From positions 24,825 through 88,824 of the forward strand of contig NZ_JASISW010000023.1 in the NCBI RefSeq assembly GCF_030063335.1: a DNA stretch of 64,000 nucleotides, given 5' to 3'. Source of the stretch: Rhodococcus sp. G-MC3 (lineage in GTDB: Bacteria; Actinomycetota; Actinomycetes; Mycobacteriales; Mycobacteriaceae). The notes below the pieces were generated by a model. It was not told the origin of the DNA. It saw only the letters and a program-made list of their open reading frames with translations, and ran no database searches. How positions within the stretch are numbered: position 1 is the first letter of the stretch; each line of letters begins with the position of its first letter. Both the position numbers and the translations under genes were made by a program. Below, one piece after another: positions 1 to 9,577 of this stretch.

Positions 1-1071
1 GCGATGTTGCGTCCTACCTACATCATCGGGCCTGACTTCTCCAACGACGGTATCGACCAATTCACCGCCAAGATCGGCGCGTTTCCGCAGGCGGACAAGG
101 CTGCGTACCAGTTCTTGCACCAACGCGACCTCGCCGATGCCTTCCACCGCGCAGCCAAGCAGGACCTCGTCGGCCCGTTCAACGTCGGCCCCCGGGATTG
201 GACCCGCGTGCGCGAACTCGCGGACATGCAGGGGCAAATTCTGTTCGACGTGCCGGAGGGTCCGGCGATCGCGGCGGCGAACGTTGCGTTCAAGCTCGGA
301 CTCACCCCATTTTCCGGACAGTGGGTCACTGCGGGCGAACCCGTTGTGGACTCGTCAGCTTTACGCTCGGCGGTCGGCTGGGAGCCGGTACTGTCCTCCC
401 GCGAATGCGCCGCGATCATGGTCCTTCTTCAGGGAAGGCCACTCCTCGGCAGCCAGTACGCCCTCACACGACATGAAGCCTGCGAAGCCGCGCTCGAACC
501 TGCGTCGGCAGTGGTGGGCATCGAGGACGGACACCACGAGCACGTCCAACTCGACACGGCGACAGGCCGGGTGCATTGCGAAGTCCATCGCCGATCGGGC
601 AACGATGCCGGGCGCGCAGGCGCGATAGTGGTTCCGGTACGACCGGGGCTGCACGCGCGCTACCTCACTCCGTTGGCACGAGAACTCGCCAATGGCGGAT
701 CCAACGTCGTCCTCCTCGATCTACCGGGGCACGGGCTCAGTACCGGTCCACGAGGCCGCGTTTCCGCACGCGAGTTCGACAGTGCGGTCGATGCTGCAAT
801 CAGCTTCGCGCGCAGCCAGTTCGGCTCGCCGGTGACCGCCTACGACGTCGGCGAGACCCGCCAGGAAACGAGCACGCTCCGAACCCTTTTCTCTGCTCTA
901 CGGAGACCGTCGAACGAGTCCGCGGACGGACTCATTCCTCGCAATGTCCACGCGCCGGTGTCATGGGGCACGATCCCCACGGTCGGTACTGCAGCGGACA
1001 TCATCGACGCGCTCGACGCAGCGCCCACCGCCACGACTTCGACACAAACTCGCAGTCTGTCAGCTCGGTAG
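1..1071 (+). CDS. SDR-type epimerase fused to a degenerate alpha/beta-hydrolase (5' end outside window)
   Basis: The reading frame is open to the window edge, so the Rossmann NAD-binding start of the protein is missing. Numbering from the first visible Met, residues 1-150 look like the second half of an extended short-chain dehydrogenase/epimerase (LRPTYIIGP, then FNVGPRDWT). Residues about 205-280 resemble an alpha/beta-hydrolase of the lysophospholipase/S33 type (VLLDLPGHGLSTGPRG). The expected GxSxG nucleophile elbow is absent: the sequence after SQFGSPVTAYDVG runs into a low-complexity tail. The hydrolase half is therefore probably non-catalytic or decayed. A strong inverted repeat follows the stop. 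The exact substrate cannot be told. Confidence 0.6.
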   Translation, partial: AMLRPTYIIGPDFSNDGIDQFTAKIGAFPQADKAAYQFLHQRDLADAFHRAAKQDLVGPFNVGPRDWTRVRELADMQGQILFDVPEGPAIAAANVAFKLGLTPFSGQWVTAGEPVVDSSALRSAVGWEPVLSSRECAAIMVLLQGRPLLGSQYALTRHEACEAALEPASAVVGIEDGHHEHVQLDTATGRVHCEVHRRSGNDAGRAGAIVVPVRPGLHARYLTPLARELANGGSNVVLLDLPGHGLSTGPRGRVSAREFDSAVDAAISFARSQFGSPVTAYDVGETRQETSTLRTLFSALRRPSNESADGLIPRNVHAPVSWGTIPTVGTAADIIDALDAAPTATTSTQTRSLSAR

Positions 1072-1084
1072 TCGAGTGTCGTAG

Positions 1085-1127
1085 CCAATCGGGCCCCGCG
1101 GACAACTTGTCCGCGGGGCCCGATTGG
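1085..1127. terminator. Long perfect inverted repeat between convergent genes
   Basis: Two 21-nt arms (1085-1105 and 1107-1127) are exact reverse complements around a single central base. The GC-rich stem lies between the SDR fusion gene and the convergent small gene that ends at 1138, as expected for a bidirectional transcription terminator. No long T-run follows, which is common in actinobacteria. Confidence 0.75.
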
Positions 1128-1137
1128 TGTGCGAAAG

Positions 1138-1455
1138 CTAGTGAGAATCGAGATCCTCGCCGTACTCCGCAACGAGCCTGTCGAATTCTGCTCGATCGAT
1201 CAACTGAGGTTCGCCGATGGCGAGCGCCTGCGCGTACTTGCCAGCGAGATGGTAGTCACGCCCCATCGGACCGCGTTCCCCGTCTTCGTCGTCGGCCTGG
1301 ATGCTCGCGCCAGGGGGAACCTCGTTCTGCAGGCCGTTCGTACGTTCGCCGAGCCGAGCGTCGAGGTGCGCGGAAATCTTCTGCATGATCTCTTGGTCGT
1401 CGGTCATGGAGAACTGGTACCCGGTCGAGCCGCATTCCACACTCCGCAGGCGCAT
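1138..1455 (-). CDS. Small acidic protein of unknown function
   Basis: This encodes 105 residues from the farthest start; an internal ATG at 1407 (MTDDQEIMQK) would give 89 residues and looks like a more natural N-terminus. The product is hydrophilic and acidic with predicted helices at both ends (MTDDQEIMQKISAHLDARL and RAEFDRLVAEYGEDLD). I see no signal peptide, membrane segment or cysteine motif. It is divergent from the Lhr helicase gene with about 35 bp between them and converges on the SDR fusion gene. No convincing Shine-Dalgarno sequence precedes either start. I do not recognise the family. Confidence 0.5.
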   Translation of the reverse strand: MRLRSVECGSTGYQFSMTDDQEIMQKISAHLDARLGERTNGLQNEVPPGASIQADDEDGERGPMGRDYHLAGKYAQALAIGEPQLIDRAEFDRLVAEYGEDLDSH

Positions 1456-1490
1456 GGTTGTTTGTCGGTGCCTGGGGGCATCATGAACGG

Positions 1491-4400
1491 GTGGCAGGGA
1501 AACGCGGGTCCGAGCGCATCGTCGACTCAGCGCTGTCCAAATTCAGCCCGGCCACGCAGCAATGGTTCGCCGGGGCCTTCGACAGCCCGACTCCCGCCCA
1601 GGCAGGCGCGTGGAATGCCATCGCCAGTGGTCGTCACACCCTGGTTGTCGCCCCTACCGGATCCGGTAAGACCCTCTCGGCGTTCCTGTGGTCCATCGAT
1701 CAACTCGCCGTGCGCGAGATGCCCGAGGAGCGCAAGACCAAAGTGCTCTACATCTCACCGCTGAAAGCCCTGGCAGTCGACGTCGAGCGGAACCTACGCG
1801 CCCCATTGGTCGGCGTCACGCAGACAGCGAAACGCCTCGGGTTGGAGCCACCGGACATTTCCGTCGGCCTGCGGTCCGGAGACACGAGTCCAGCCGATCG
1901 GCGCGCGATGGCCAAGACTCCCCCGGACATCCTCATCACCACGCCGGAGTCTCTGTTCCTCATACTCACCTCCGCGGCCCGCGAATCGTTGTCGATGGTC
2001 GATACGGTCATCGTCGACGAGGTTCACGCCGTCGCCGGCACCAAACGCGGCTCCCACCTGGCACTGTCGCTGGAACGGCTCGACTTGATGCTGCCCAAGC
2101 CCGCGCAACGCATCGGATTGTCGGCAACGGTGCGTCCGCACGAAGAAGTGGGGCGCTTCCTCACCGGCGCCTCGCCCATAGAGATCGTTGCTCCACCCTC
2201 GACGAAGACCTTCGATCTCTCGGTGCAGGTGCCGGTCGAGGACATGACCGAACTAGGGGTGAAGGAACCGGCCGACGGAGATTCGTCCGCCGCACCCCAG
2301 CATGGATCCATCTGGCCTCACGTCGAGGAAAAGATGGTCGACCTCATTCTCGAACACAAATCCTGCATCGTGTTCGCCAATTCGCGACGGCTTGCCGAAC
2401 GGCTCACCGCTCGACTCAACGAAATCTATGCCGAGCGAATCGGCGACGGGGTGGTCACCGAGCACAAGCCTGCGTCACAGATAGGCGCTTCCAGCGATGT
2501 GAACCACGGAGCCGATCCACTGCTTGCACGCGCGCACCACGGCAGCGTCAGCAAGGATCAGCGTGCGCTCATCGAGGACGATCTCAAGACCGGTCGGCTC
2601 CGATGCGTCGTAGCCACCAGCAGCCTGGAGCTCGGAATCGACATGGGTGCAGTTGATCTCGTCGTTCAGGTCGAAGCTCCTCCTTCGGTGGCGAGCGGTC
2701 TGCAACGAGTGGGACGTGCGGGCCACCAGGTGGGCGAGATCTCCAAGGGAGTTCTGTTTCCCAAACACCGAACCGATCTGATCCACTGCGCCGTCACCGT
2801 CGAGCGGATGACGACGGGCAAGATCGAGGCACTCTTCGTTCCTGCCAACCCCCTCGATATTCTGGCGCAGCAGACGGTCGCGGCATGCGCACTCGAACCG
2901 ATCGACGCCCACGACTGGTTCGACGCCGTTCGTCGCACCGGTAGTTTTTCCACGCTGCCACGTTCGGCATACGAATCCACCCTCGATCTGCTGTCCGGTC
3001 GCTACCCTTCGGACGAGTTCGCCGAACTACGGCCGCGGCTCGTGTGGGACCGCGACGCGAACACGCTCACCGGGAGACCGGGTTCGCAGAGACTGGCGGT
3101 GACGTCGGGAGGCTCGATCCCCGACCGCGGATTGTTCACCGTGTACATGGTGGGCGAGAAAGCATCGCGCGTAGGCGAACTCGACGAGGAGATGGTCTAC
3201 GAGTCGCGCGTCGGCGATATTTTCGCACTGGGCGCGACAAGCTGGCGCATCGAGGAGATCACGCACGACCGAGTATTGGTCAGCCCGGCATACGGGCAGC
3301 CTGGGCGCCTTCCGTTCTGGCACGGCGACGGACTCGGTCGACCAGCCGAACTCGGCCGCGCACTCGGCGAGTTCCTGCGCAGCACCACCGAACGCGAGTC
3401 CTTGGAAGAAAGGCTCTCCGACGACGGGCTCGACGCGAATGCCGTGACCAATCTTGTTGCGTTGCTGGATGATCAGAAGCAAGCCACCGGTCAGCTTCCC
3501 ACCGACCGGACCATGATCGTCGAACGATTCCGAGACGAACTCGGCGACTGGCGGCTGGTCCTGCACTCCACCTACGGCCAGCAGGTGCACGCGCCGTGGG
3601 CACTGGCCATCGGAGCTCGGCTGATCGAGCGCTACGGCATCGACGCAGCACCCACCGCGTCTGACGACGGCATCATAGTTCGGCTGCCCGATACCGAGGA
3701 TCAACCGCCGGGCGCGGATCTGTTCGTGTTCGAGAAGGACGAGATCGCCGACATCGTCACCGAGCAAGTCGGCGGTTCGGCATTGTTCGCTTCGCGATTC
3801 CGCGAGTGCGCCGCTCGCGCGCTGCTTCTCCCGCGCCGCAACCCGGGTAAGCGAGCACCTCTGTGGCAGCAGCGACAGAGGTCGGCACAACTACTCGATG
3901 TCGCCCGCAAGTATCCGACATTCCCCATTCTGCTCGAAACCGTGCGCGAGTGCCTCCAAGACGTATACGACCTCCCCGCGCTCGAGGAGATCTTGGCGCA
4001 GATCGGTCGAAGGCAGATCCGGATCGTCGAGATCGAAACACAATCACCGTCTCCGTTCGCGAACTCGTTGTTGTTCAACTACGTCGGCGCATTCATGTAC
4101 GAGGGAGACAGCCCGCTCGCCGAGCGCCGCGCCCAGGCACTCTCGCTCGACAGTGCACTACTGGCCGAGTTGCTGGGACGTGTCGAGCTCAGGGAACTCC
4201 TCGATCAAGCCGTCATCGAGATCACCGAATTGGAACTGCAGCGCCTCGCACCCGACCGGCACGCGAAGGACATCGAAGGCGTCGCGGATCTGCTCCGAAT
4301 GCTCGGTCCTCTCACGGCGGAGGAAGTGGCCGCTCGTACCCAGGGCGACGAGTCCTTGCTGTGGCTCACCGAACTGGGGGCGGCCAAGAGGGCGATGGAA

Positions 4401-6032
4401 GTCAGCTTCGCGGGGGAAACCTGGTGGACGGCCATCGAAGACGCCAGCAGGCTGCGGGACGCTCTCGGTGTGCCGCTACCCATCGGCACGCCTGCCGCCT
4501 TCATCGAACCGGTTGACGATCCGCTCATGGACCTCGTCAGCCGGTACGCCCGAACCCACGGGCCGTTTTCGGTAGCCGACCTGGCCACCAGATTCGGCCT
4601 CGGAATCGCGGTCGCCCGAACCGCACTTGCCACCCTCGGTGCGGACAAGAGGGTGATCGAAGGTGAATTTCGCCCCGAGAAGACGGGTAGCGAATGGTGC
4701 GAAGCGGAAGTTCTTCGCCGGTTGCGACGCCGATCGCTTGCCGCCGCACGCCAGGAAGTCGAGCCTGTCGCCACCGCGACCCTCGGCCGCTTCCTCCCCG
4801 CATGGCAGCACGTGGGAAGCCGTCAACTCAGCGGAATCGACGGCGTCGCAACCGTTGTCGAGCAACTGGCGGGTGTACCGATTCCCGCATCCGCGTGGGA
4901 ACCTCTCGTGCTTGCGTCCCGAGTGCGTGACTACTCCCCCGCGATGCTCGACGAGCTCACCTCCACCGGGGAGGTCATGTGGTCCGGCCATGGATCCATC
5001 ACATCCAAGGACGGTTGGGTTTGCCTGCACATGGCCGACACTGCCCCGTTGACACTGGCTCCACCAGCCGAGTCCGATCTGTCCGAACTTCAGCTGAGGG
5101 TGCTAGACGCCGTCGCGGCGGGCGGCGCCTACTTCTTCCGGCAACTGTCGGACACCGTCGGGAGCACCGACGACGACAGTCTCCATGCCGCGCTGTGGGA
5201 GCTCGTCTGGGCCGGCAGGCTCAGCAACGACACATTCGCGCCGGTGCGGGCGTTGCTCAATGCCACCACGCGTGCTGCACCCAGCCATCGAGCGCCGCGG
5301 CGAACACCGAGACTCCGCTCGTACCGCCGATTCGACCGTCCCACCCTCCCCACGCGCACAGGTCCGCCCACCGCGGGTGGCCGGTGGTCACGGCTGCCCG
5401 AACTCGAACCCGATGCCACCGTGCGCGCTCATGCGACGGCAGATGTCTTGTTGGAGCGCTACGGCATCGTCACTCGCGGTTCGGTCATGAACGAGGGCGT
5501 GCCAGGCGGATTCGCGACGATGTACAAGGTGCTGACAACCTTCGAGGATTCCGGACGCAGTCGGCGCGGATACTTCGTCGACTCACTCGGCGGGGCTCAG
5601 TTCTCCACATCCGAGGTAGTGGACCGCCTGCGTACCTACGAGGAGCGGGAGAAGACCGGCGCAGTGGTTCTCGCTGCCTGCGATCCGGCTAATCCATATG
5701 GTGCTGCCCTGAACTGGCCCAAGCGCGCAGCCGAGGACGAGTCGTCGAAGCATCGCCCAGGACGCAAGGCCGGCGCGCTCGTCGTGCTCCACGAGGGCGA
5801 ACTGGCGCTCTACGTCGAACGAGGAGGTAAGACCGTGCTGACCTTTTCCGACGACGACGCCGTGATCGCAACGGCCGCACATGCCGTGGCCGCTACAGTC
5901 AAACGCGGCGGTGTGGAAAAACTTCTGGTCGAGCGGGTCGACGGACACGACATCCACGGCACCGCATTCTCGAAAATTCTGACCGAGGCCGGATTCTCCG
6001 CCACTCCCCGCGGCCTGAGATTGAGAGGCTAG
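1491..6032 (+). CDS. lhr: Lhr-type ATP-dependent DNA helicase (long form)
   Basis: This superfamily 2 helicase is expected to translocate 3' to 5' on single-stranded DNA and unwind RNA:DNA hybrids in DNA repair. Motifs are in order: Walker A APTGSGKT near residue 54, DEVH box near 176, the SAT motif in GLSATVRP, then the second RecA domain with GRAGHQVG. A C-terminal half of about 800 residues matches the size of the Lhr-CTD of mycobacterial Lhr (about 1,500 residues). I chose GTG at 1491; an ATG at 1458 is an alternative with 11 more residues. The glycosylase gene starts 2 bp after the stop, suggesting coupled expression, and the lhr-nei2 pair is also found in Mycobacterium. Confidence 0.93.
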   Translation: MAGKRGSERIVDSALSKFSPATQQWFAGAFDSPTPAQAGAWNAIASGRHTLVVAPTGSGKTLSAFLWSIDQLAVREMPEERKTKVLYISPLKALAVDVERNLRAPLVGVTQTAKRLGLEPPDISVGLRSGDTSPADRRAMAKTPPDILITTPESLFLILTSAARESLSMVDTVIVDEVHAVAGTKRGSHLALSLERLDLMLPKPAQRIGLSATVRPHEEVGRFLTGASPIEIVAPPSTKTFDLSVQVPVEDMTELGVKEPADGDSSAAPQHGSIWPHVEEKMVDLILEHKSCIVFANSRRLAERLTARLNEIYAERIGDGVVTEHKPASQIGASSDVNHGADPLLARAHHGSVSKDQRALIEDDLKTGRLRCVVATSSLELGIDMGAVDLVVQVEAPPSVASGLQRVGRAGHQVGEISKGVLFPKHRTDLIHCAVTVERMTTGKIEALFVPANPLDILAQQTVAACALEPIDAHDWFDAVRRTGSFSTLPRSAYESTLDLLSGRYPSDEFAELRPRLVWDRDANTLTGRPGSQRLAVTSGGSIPDRGLFTVYMVGEKASRVGELDEEMVYESRVGDIFALGATSWRIEEITHDRVLVSPAYGQPGRLPFWHGDGLGRPAELGRALGEFLRSTTERESLEERLSDDGLDANAVTNLVALLDDQKQATGQLPTDRTMIVERFRDELGDWRLVLHSTYGQQVHAPWALAIGARLIERYGIDAAPTASDDGIIVRLPDTEDQPPGADLFVFEKDEIADIVTEQVGGSALFASRFRECAARALLLPRRNPGKRAPLWQQRQRSAQLLDVARKYPTFPILLETVRECLQDVYDLPALEEILAQIGRRQIRIVEIETQSPSPFANSLLFNYVGAFMYEGDSPLAERRAQALSLDSALLAELLGRVELRELLDQAVIEITELELQRLAPDRHAKDIEGVADLLRMLGPLTAEEVAARTQGDESLLWLTELGAAKRAMEVSFAGETWWTAIEDASRLRDALGVPLPIGTPAAFIEPVDDPLMDLVSRYARTHGPFSVADLATRFGLGIAVARTALATLGADKRVIEGEFRPEKTGSEWCEAEVLRRLRRRSLAAARQEVEPVATATLGRFLPAWQHVGSRQLSGIDGVATVVEQLAGVPIPASAWEPLVLASRVRDYSPAMLDELTSTGEVMWSGHGSITSKDGWVCLHMADTAPLTLAPPAESDLSELQLRVLDAVAAGGAYFFRQLSDTVGSTDDDSLHAALWELVWAGRLSNDTFAPVRALLNATTRAAPSHRAPRRTPRLRSYRRFDRPTLPTRTGPPTAGGRWSRLPELEPDATVRAHATADVLLERYGIVTRGSVMNEGVPGGFATMYKVLTTFEDSGRSRRGYFVDSLGGAQFSTSEVVDRLRTYEEREKTGAVVLAACDPANPYGAALNWPKRAAEDESSKHRPGRKAGALVVLHEGELALYVERGGKTVLTFSDDDAVIATAAHAVAATVKRGGVEKLLVERVDGHDIHGTAFSKILTEAGFSATPRGLRLRG

Positions 6033-6034
6033 GC

Positions 6035-6817
6035 GTGCCCGAAGGCGACACCGTGTACCGCGCTGCGAACAATCTCCGCACGGCACTCGAAGGAAAGATG
6101 CTGACAGGCTGCGATATTCGCGTGCCACGATATGCAACAGTCGATTTCACCGGCCAGACCGTAGATGCCGTCCTCTCACGCGGTAAGCATTTACTGATCC
6201 GTATCGGCGATTACTCCATCCACAGCCATCTCAAGATGGAAGGCACCTGGCAGGTCTATGCGCCCGGCGCGAAATGGCGCAGGCCTGCGTTTCAAGCCCG
6301 CGCAATCCTGTCGACGGATTCAGCGATTGCTGTCGGTTTCGAACTCGGTGTGCTGGAGATCGTCGAGAACGAGGACGACGCCGTCGGATATCTCGGCCCC
6401 GACCTTCTGGGGCCCGACTGGGATGCACCTACTGCAGTATCCAACATTTCCACCGATCCGGATCGCCCAGTGGGCCTGGCCCTGCTGGACCAACGCAACC
6501 TTGCCGGTTTGGGCAACGTCTATCGCAACGAGATCTGCTTCCTCAGAGGCATCGATCCGAGGACTCCGGTGAAAGACGCAGGCAACATCGCCAAGATCGT
6601 CGATCTGTCGTTTCGAACGATCATGGCGAACAAGGACCGCAGCCAGCGTGTAACCACCGGTGACCGTCGCGCGGGTCGTCACTTCTGGGTGTATGGGCGG
6701 GAGAACAAGCCGTGTCGACGGTGCGGAACCACCGTGGAATTCGGGTTGCTGGGCGACAATCCGCTGGAGGAACGTCAGATCTATTACTGTCCATATTGTC
6801 AGCCTGGCCCCAGCTGA
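6035..6817 (+). CDS. nei2: Endonuclease VIII-like DNA glycosylase/AP lyase
   Basis: The product is a base-excision repair enzyme that removes oxidised bases and cleaves abasic sites. The mature N-terminus is PEGDT, with catalytic Pro2 and Glu3 as in the Fpg/Nei family. A helix-two-turn-helix region (LLDQRNLAGLGNVYRNE) follows. A zinc finger closes the protein, with cysteines in CRRCG and YYCPYC. The length of 260 residues is normal. It starts with GTG 2 bp after the lhr stop, so the two probably share a transcript, and the order matches mycobacterial Rv3296-Rv3297. It falls on the Nei side because the terminal finger resembles Nei2; lesion preference cannot be read from sequence alone. Confidence 0.92.
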   Translation: MPEGDTVYRAANNLRTALEGKMLTGCDIRVPRYATVDFTGQTVDAVLSRGKHLLIRIGDYSIHSHLKMEGTWQVYAPGAKWRRPAFQARAILSTDSAIAVGFELGVLEIVENEDDAVGYLGPDLLGPDWDAPTAVSNISTDPDRPVGLALLDQRNLAGLGNVYRNEICFLRGIDPRTPVKDAGNIAKIVDLSFRTIMANKDRSQRVTTGDRRAGRHFWVYGRENKPCRRCGTTVEFGLLGDNPLEERQIYYCPYCQPGPS

Positions 6818-6850
6818 TTCACAGCTGCAGCCGCCAAGATCGTATGCATG

Positions 6851-7000
6851 ATGTTCATAGCGATACTTACTTTTGCGGTGATGGCCGTGTCGGGTTCGGT
6901 GGCGGCCCGGGCACCGCGCTCACTTGTCCGGACTCGACGTCAGCAGGCAGCGCCACACCGGACCGCCGCGCCGAGCCTGGGGCTGGCCCTGTCTCGGTGA
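6851..7000 (+). CDS. Possible 49-residue membrane or secreted micropeptide
   Basis: A short frame starts MFIAILTFAVMAVSGSVAAR, a hydrophobic stretch followed by an Arg-rich, proline-containing tail, which resembles a signal anchor or signal peptide. It fills most of the gap between nei2 and the next membrane gene. No good ribosome site precedes it, and an ATG three bases upstream is equally possible. It could be chance; the hydrophobic N-terminus is the only positive sign. Confidence 0.25.
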   Translation: MFIAILTFAVMAVSGSVAARAPRSLVRTRRQQAAPHRTAAPSLGLALSR

Positions 7001-7052
7001 GTCAGGGCTAGATACCTCACCGACAGCGGATGAGTGACTAGCATGGTCCGGC

Positions 7053-7595
7053 ATGGCACCGAACTTCCGCCAACTCGTGCACCGTCCGTTGCTCTCGCGT
7101 GAGCATCCACTGGATCCAGAAACTGCGGCCAGCCGGATCAGCGCCTACGTCTACGGCAACATTCTCCTACTGACGGTTCTCATCCCGCTGACGTCACCGG
7201 AGGAACACTCCTTCCAGGGCGTGGTCATCGTGGTGGGAACTGCAGTGTCGACGTTCGTGGCGCATGCCTTCGCCGAGAGTGTCGGCGAGACCGTGCGCAC
7301 GGGGACTTCACTGTCACGATTGGCCAGGCTCTCGCGGCTTCGCGACTCGGTGCCCGTCCTCAGCGCCGCCGTCGCTCCTGCAGTGCTGTTGGCCATCGGT
7401 TGGGCCGGTCTGCTCGACCCGTCGATCGGTCAGATAGCCGCGGAAGTCACGGTGATCGCGAGAATAGCGTCGACCAACTTCGTCGTCGGTCGGCTGCGGG
7501 GCGAGAAACCCACCCGTGAGACCTTTCTAGGGTCGCTCGTACTCTCAGTCGTCGCTATCGTCGTTGTTGCGATCAAGGTACTCCTGACGCACTAG
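7053..7595 (+). CDS. Small integral membrane protein of unknown function
   Basis: The product has 180 residues with about four predicted membrane segments, near residues 30-46 (AYVYGNILLLTVLIPL), 55-72, 100-120 (VLSAAVAPAVLLAIGWAGLL) and 160-178 (LVLSVVAIVVVAIKVLL). A short, basic cytoplasmic region (SRLARLSRLRDS) lies in the middle. There is no recognisable enzymatic motif. The stop abuts the stop of the convergent glpD gene with no gap, so the two transcripts must overlap or share a terminator lying inside coding sequence. Function unknown. Confidence 0.75.
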   Translation: MAPNFRQLVHRPLLSREHPLDPETAASRISAYVYGNILLLTVLIPLTSPEEHSFQGVVIVVGTAVSTFVAHAFAESVGETVRTGTSLSRLARLSRLRDSVPVLSAAVAPAVLLAIGWAGLLDPSIGQIAAEVTVIARIASTNFVVGRLRGEKPTRETFLGSLVLSVVAIVVVAIKVLLTH

Positions 7596-9344
7596 CTACA
7601 CGATCGGCTGCACCGGTTCGAGGATTTCCTGACGCGCCTCGGGCGCCACCGCGCGCAGCGCATCAGCCGATTCGTCGTCGGGCTGCATCTGAGACTTGAT
7701 CTCGGCCTCGACCCGAGCGTTGTACGTCTCGACTTCGCGATCGACCGTGGCGGCATCCCACCCGAGCACGGGCGCCACCAACGCCGCAACCTGCCCGGCG
7801 CAGTTGACCCCGCGGTGTGTGTACTCGATCGAGATGCGCGTACGACGAGAGAGAATGTCTTCCAGGTGCAGCGCACCCTCTGCGGCTACGGCGTAGACCG
7901 CCTCCACCTGTAGGTAGCTCGGCGCATCGGTGATCGGTTGCAGGAGCTCGGGCTTGTCCTTCGCCAATTCCAACACTTCGTCGATGAGTGAGCCGTAGCG
8001 ATCGAGCAGATGCGTCACTCGGTACGGATGAAGCTTGTACATCTCCGCCAGATGGTGCGTCTGATTGACGAGGGCGAAGTACCCGTCGGCACCCACGAGC
8101 GGGACCTTCTCGGTGATCGACGACGCCACCCGTGCCGGAATGTCGTCCGCGGCAAGATCCACGGCGTCCTCGGCCATGACGCGGTAGGTGGTGTACTTAC
8201 CGCCTGCGATAGCGACCAGCCCCGGTGCGACTCGAGCGACGGCATGCTCGCGTGAGAGCTTCGACGTCTCGTCGCTCTCCCCGGCAAGCAGCGGCCGCAG
8301 CCCGGCGTAGACGCCGTCGATGTCCTCGTGGGTGAGCGGCGTGACCAGCACAGTGTTGACCTCGCCGAGGATGTAGTCGATATCGGCTTTGGTCGCTGCC
8401 GGATGCGCGAGATCGAGTTTCCAGTCCGTATCGGTCGTGCCGATGATCCAATGCGCACCCCATGGAATGATGAAGAGCACCGACTTCTCGGTCCGCAGAA
8501 TGATCGCAGCTTCACTGACAATGCGATCGCGAGGAACGACGATGTGCACGCCTTTCGATGCGCGAACGCGGAAACGCCCGCGCTGCGAAGACAAGGCCTG
8601 GATCTCGTCGGTCCACACACCGGTTGCGTTGATGACGACGTTGCCACGCACTTCCGTCGTTGCACCGTTTTCCGAATCACGTACGCGTACACCGGAAACG
8701 CGATCGGCCTCACGTAGAAACCCGACAACCTGGGTGGAGGTACGCACGATCGCACCGTAGTGCGCCGCGGTCCTGGCGACACTCATGGTGTGTCGGGCGT
8801 CGTCGACGACGGTGTCGTAGTAGCGAATTCCGCCGATCAAGGACTTGCGCTTGAGCCCGGGCGACATGCGCAAGGCACCGGATCGCGTCAGATGCTTCTG
8901 CGCCGGAACGGACTTGGCGCCGCCCATAGTGTCGTACAGGAAGATCCCTGCGGCGATGTACGGGCGCTCCCACACACGATGAGTCAGGGGGAACAGAAAT
9001 TTCAGCGGCTTGACGAGGTGGGGGGCCAACGTCGACAGTGAGAGTTCACGCTCATGGAGGGCCTCGCGCACCAATCCGAATTCGAGCTGCTCGAGGTAGC
9101 GAAGCCCGCCGTGGAACATCTTCGACGATCGGCTCGACGTACCCGACGCGAAGTCGCGGGCCTCGACGAGCGCGACCTTGAGACCGCGGGTGGCGGCGTC
9201 GAGCGCAGCGCCTGCGCCGACGACCCCACCGCCGATTACGACGACGTCGAACTCCTCGCTACCGAGCTTGTCCCATGCGTCCTCGCGCGCCTGCGGACCG
9301 AGGAAGGTGGTGTTCGATCGATTGCTCAAGAGTCCGCTCCCCAA
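7596..9344 (-). CDS. glpD: Glycerol-3-phosphate dehydrogenase (FAD)
   Basis: This enzyme oxidises sn-glycerol 3-phosphate to dihydroxyacetone phosphate and passes electrons to the quinone pool at the membrane. The N-terminal FAD-binding fingerprint is clear (DVVVIGGGVVGAGAALDAA, about residues 34-52), followed by the GlpD-typical GTSSRSSKMFHGGLRYLE. Length is 582 residues, normal for the family, with a C-terminal capping domain. It precedes lpdA as in Mycobacterium (glpD2-lpdA). Immediately upstream, on the opposite strand, lies a frameshifted fragment of glycerol kinase, so the host may once have had a divergent glpK here. Confidence 0.94.
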   Translation of the reverse strand: MGSGLLSNRSNTTFLGPQAREDAWDKLGSEEFDVVVIGGGVVGAGAALDAATRGLKVALVEARDFASGTSSRSSKMFHGGLRYLEQLEFGLVREALHERELSLSTLAPHLVKPLKFLFPLTHRVWERPYIAAGIFLYDTMGGAKSVPAQKHLTRSGALRMSPGLKRKSLIGGIRYYDTVVDDARHTMSVARTAAHYGAIVRTSTQVVGFLREADRVSGVRVRDSENGATTEVRGNVVINATGVWTDEIQALSSQRGRFRVRASKGVHIVVPRDRIVSEAAIILRTEKSVLFIIPWGAHWIIGTTDTDWKLDLAHPAATKADIDYILGEVNTVLVTPLTHEDIDGVYAGLRPLLAGESDETSKLSREHAVARVAPGLVAIAGGKYTTYRVMAEDAVDLAADDIPARVASSITEKVPLVGADGYFALVNQTHHLAEMYKLHPYRVTHLLDRYGSLIDEVLELAKDKPELLQPITDAPSYLQVEAVYAVAAEGALHLEDILSRRTRISIEYTHRGVNCAGQVAALVAPVLGWDAATVDREVETYNARVEAEIKSQMQPDDESADALRAVAPEARQEILEPVQPIV

Positions 9345-9427
9345 GTAGATCGTTTCACTGGCGCCGGTCCAAGGCTACCGTTCCCGTGGACAAGACGCGT
9401 GAAACCAAGTGCCGAAGAAGGAGTGAG

Positions 9428-9523
9428 AGTGATCTCGGCCACCTTCATCGCATCGATCGACCAAGGACGACATCGAGCAGGCGTGTCATCTTTCGGTCAC
9501 ACGACCTGGACGCCGCATCTTGA
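9428..9523 (+). pseudogene. Remnant of glycerol kinase 5' end
   Basis: A GTG at 9428 behind a good ribosome site (AAGGAG) opens VISATFIASIDQG, which matches the start of glycerol kinases (..AIDQGTTSSR..). Adding one base after the Gly codon continues the match as TTSSRRVIF in the next frame. After about 25 codons the similarity ends. The fragment is divergent from glpD, the natural partner of glpK. I read it as a decayed glpK with a 1-bp frameshift and a large 3' deletion; only the first 20 residues support this. Confidence 0.5.
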
Positions 9524-9577
9524 TCCGGCCGTTCGAGACGAGATGAACGAAAAGTGGACCCCCCCGGTCCAACCGTC

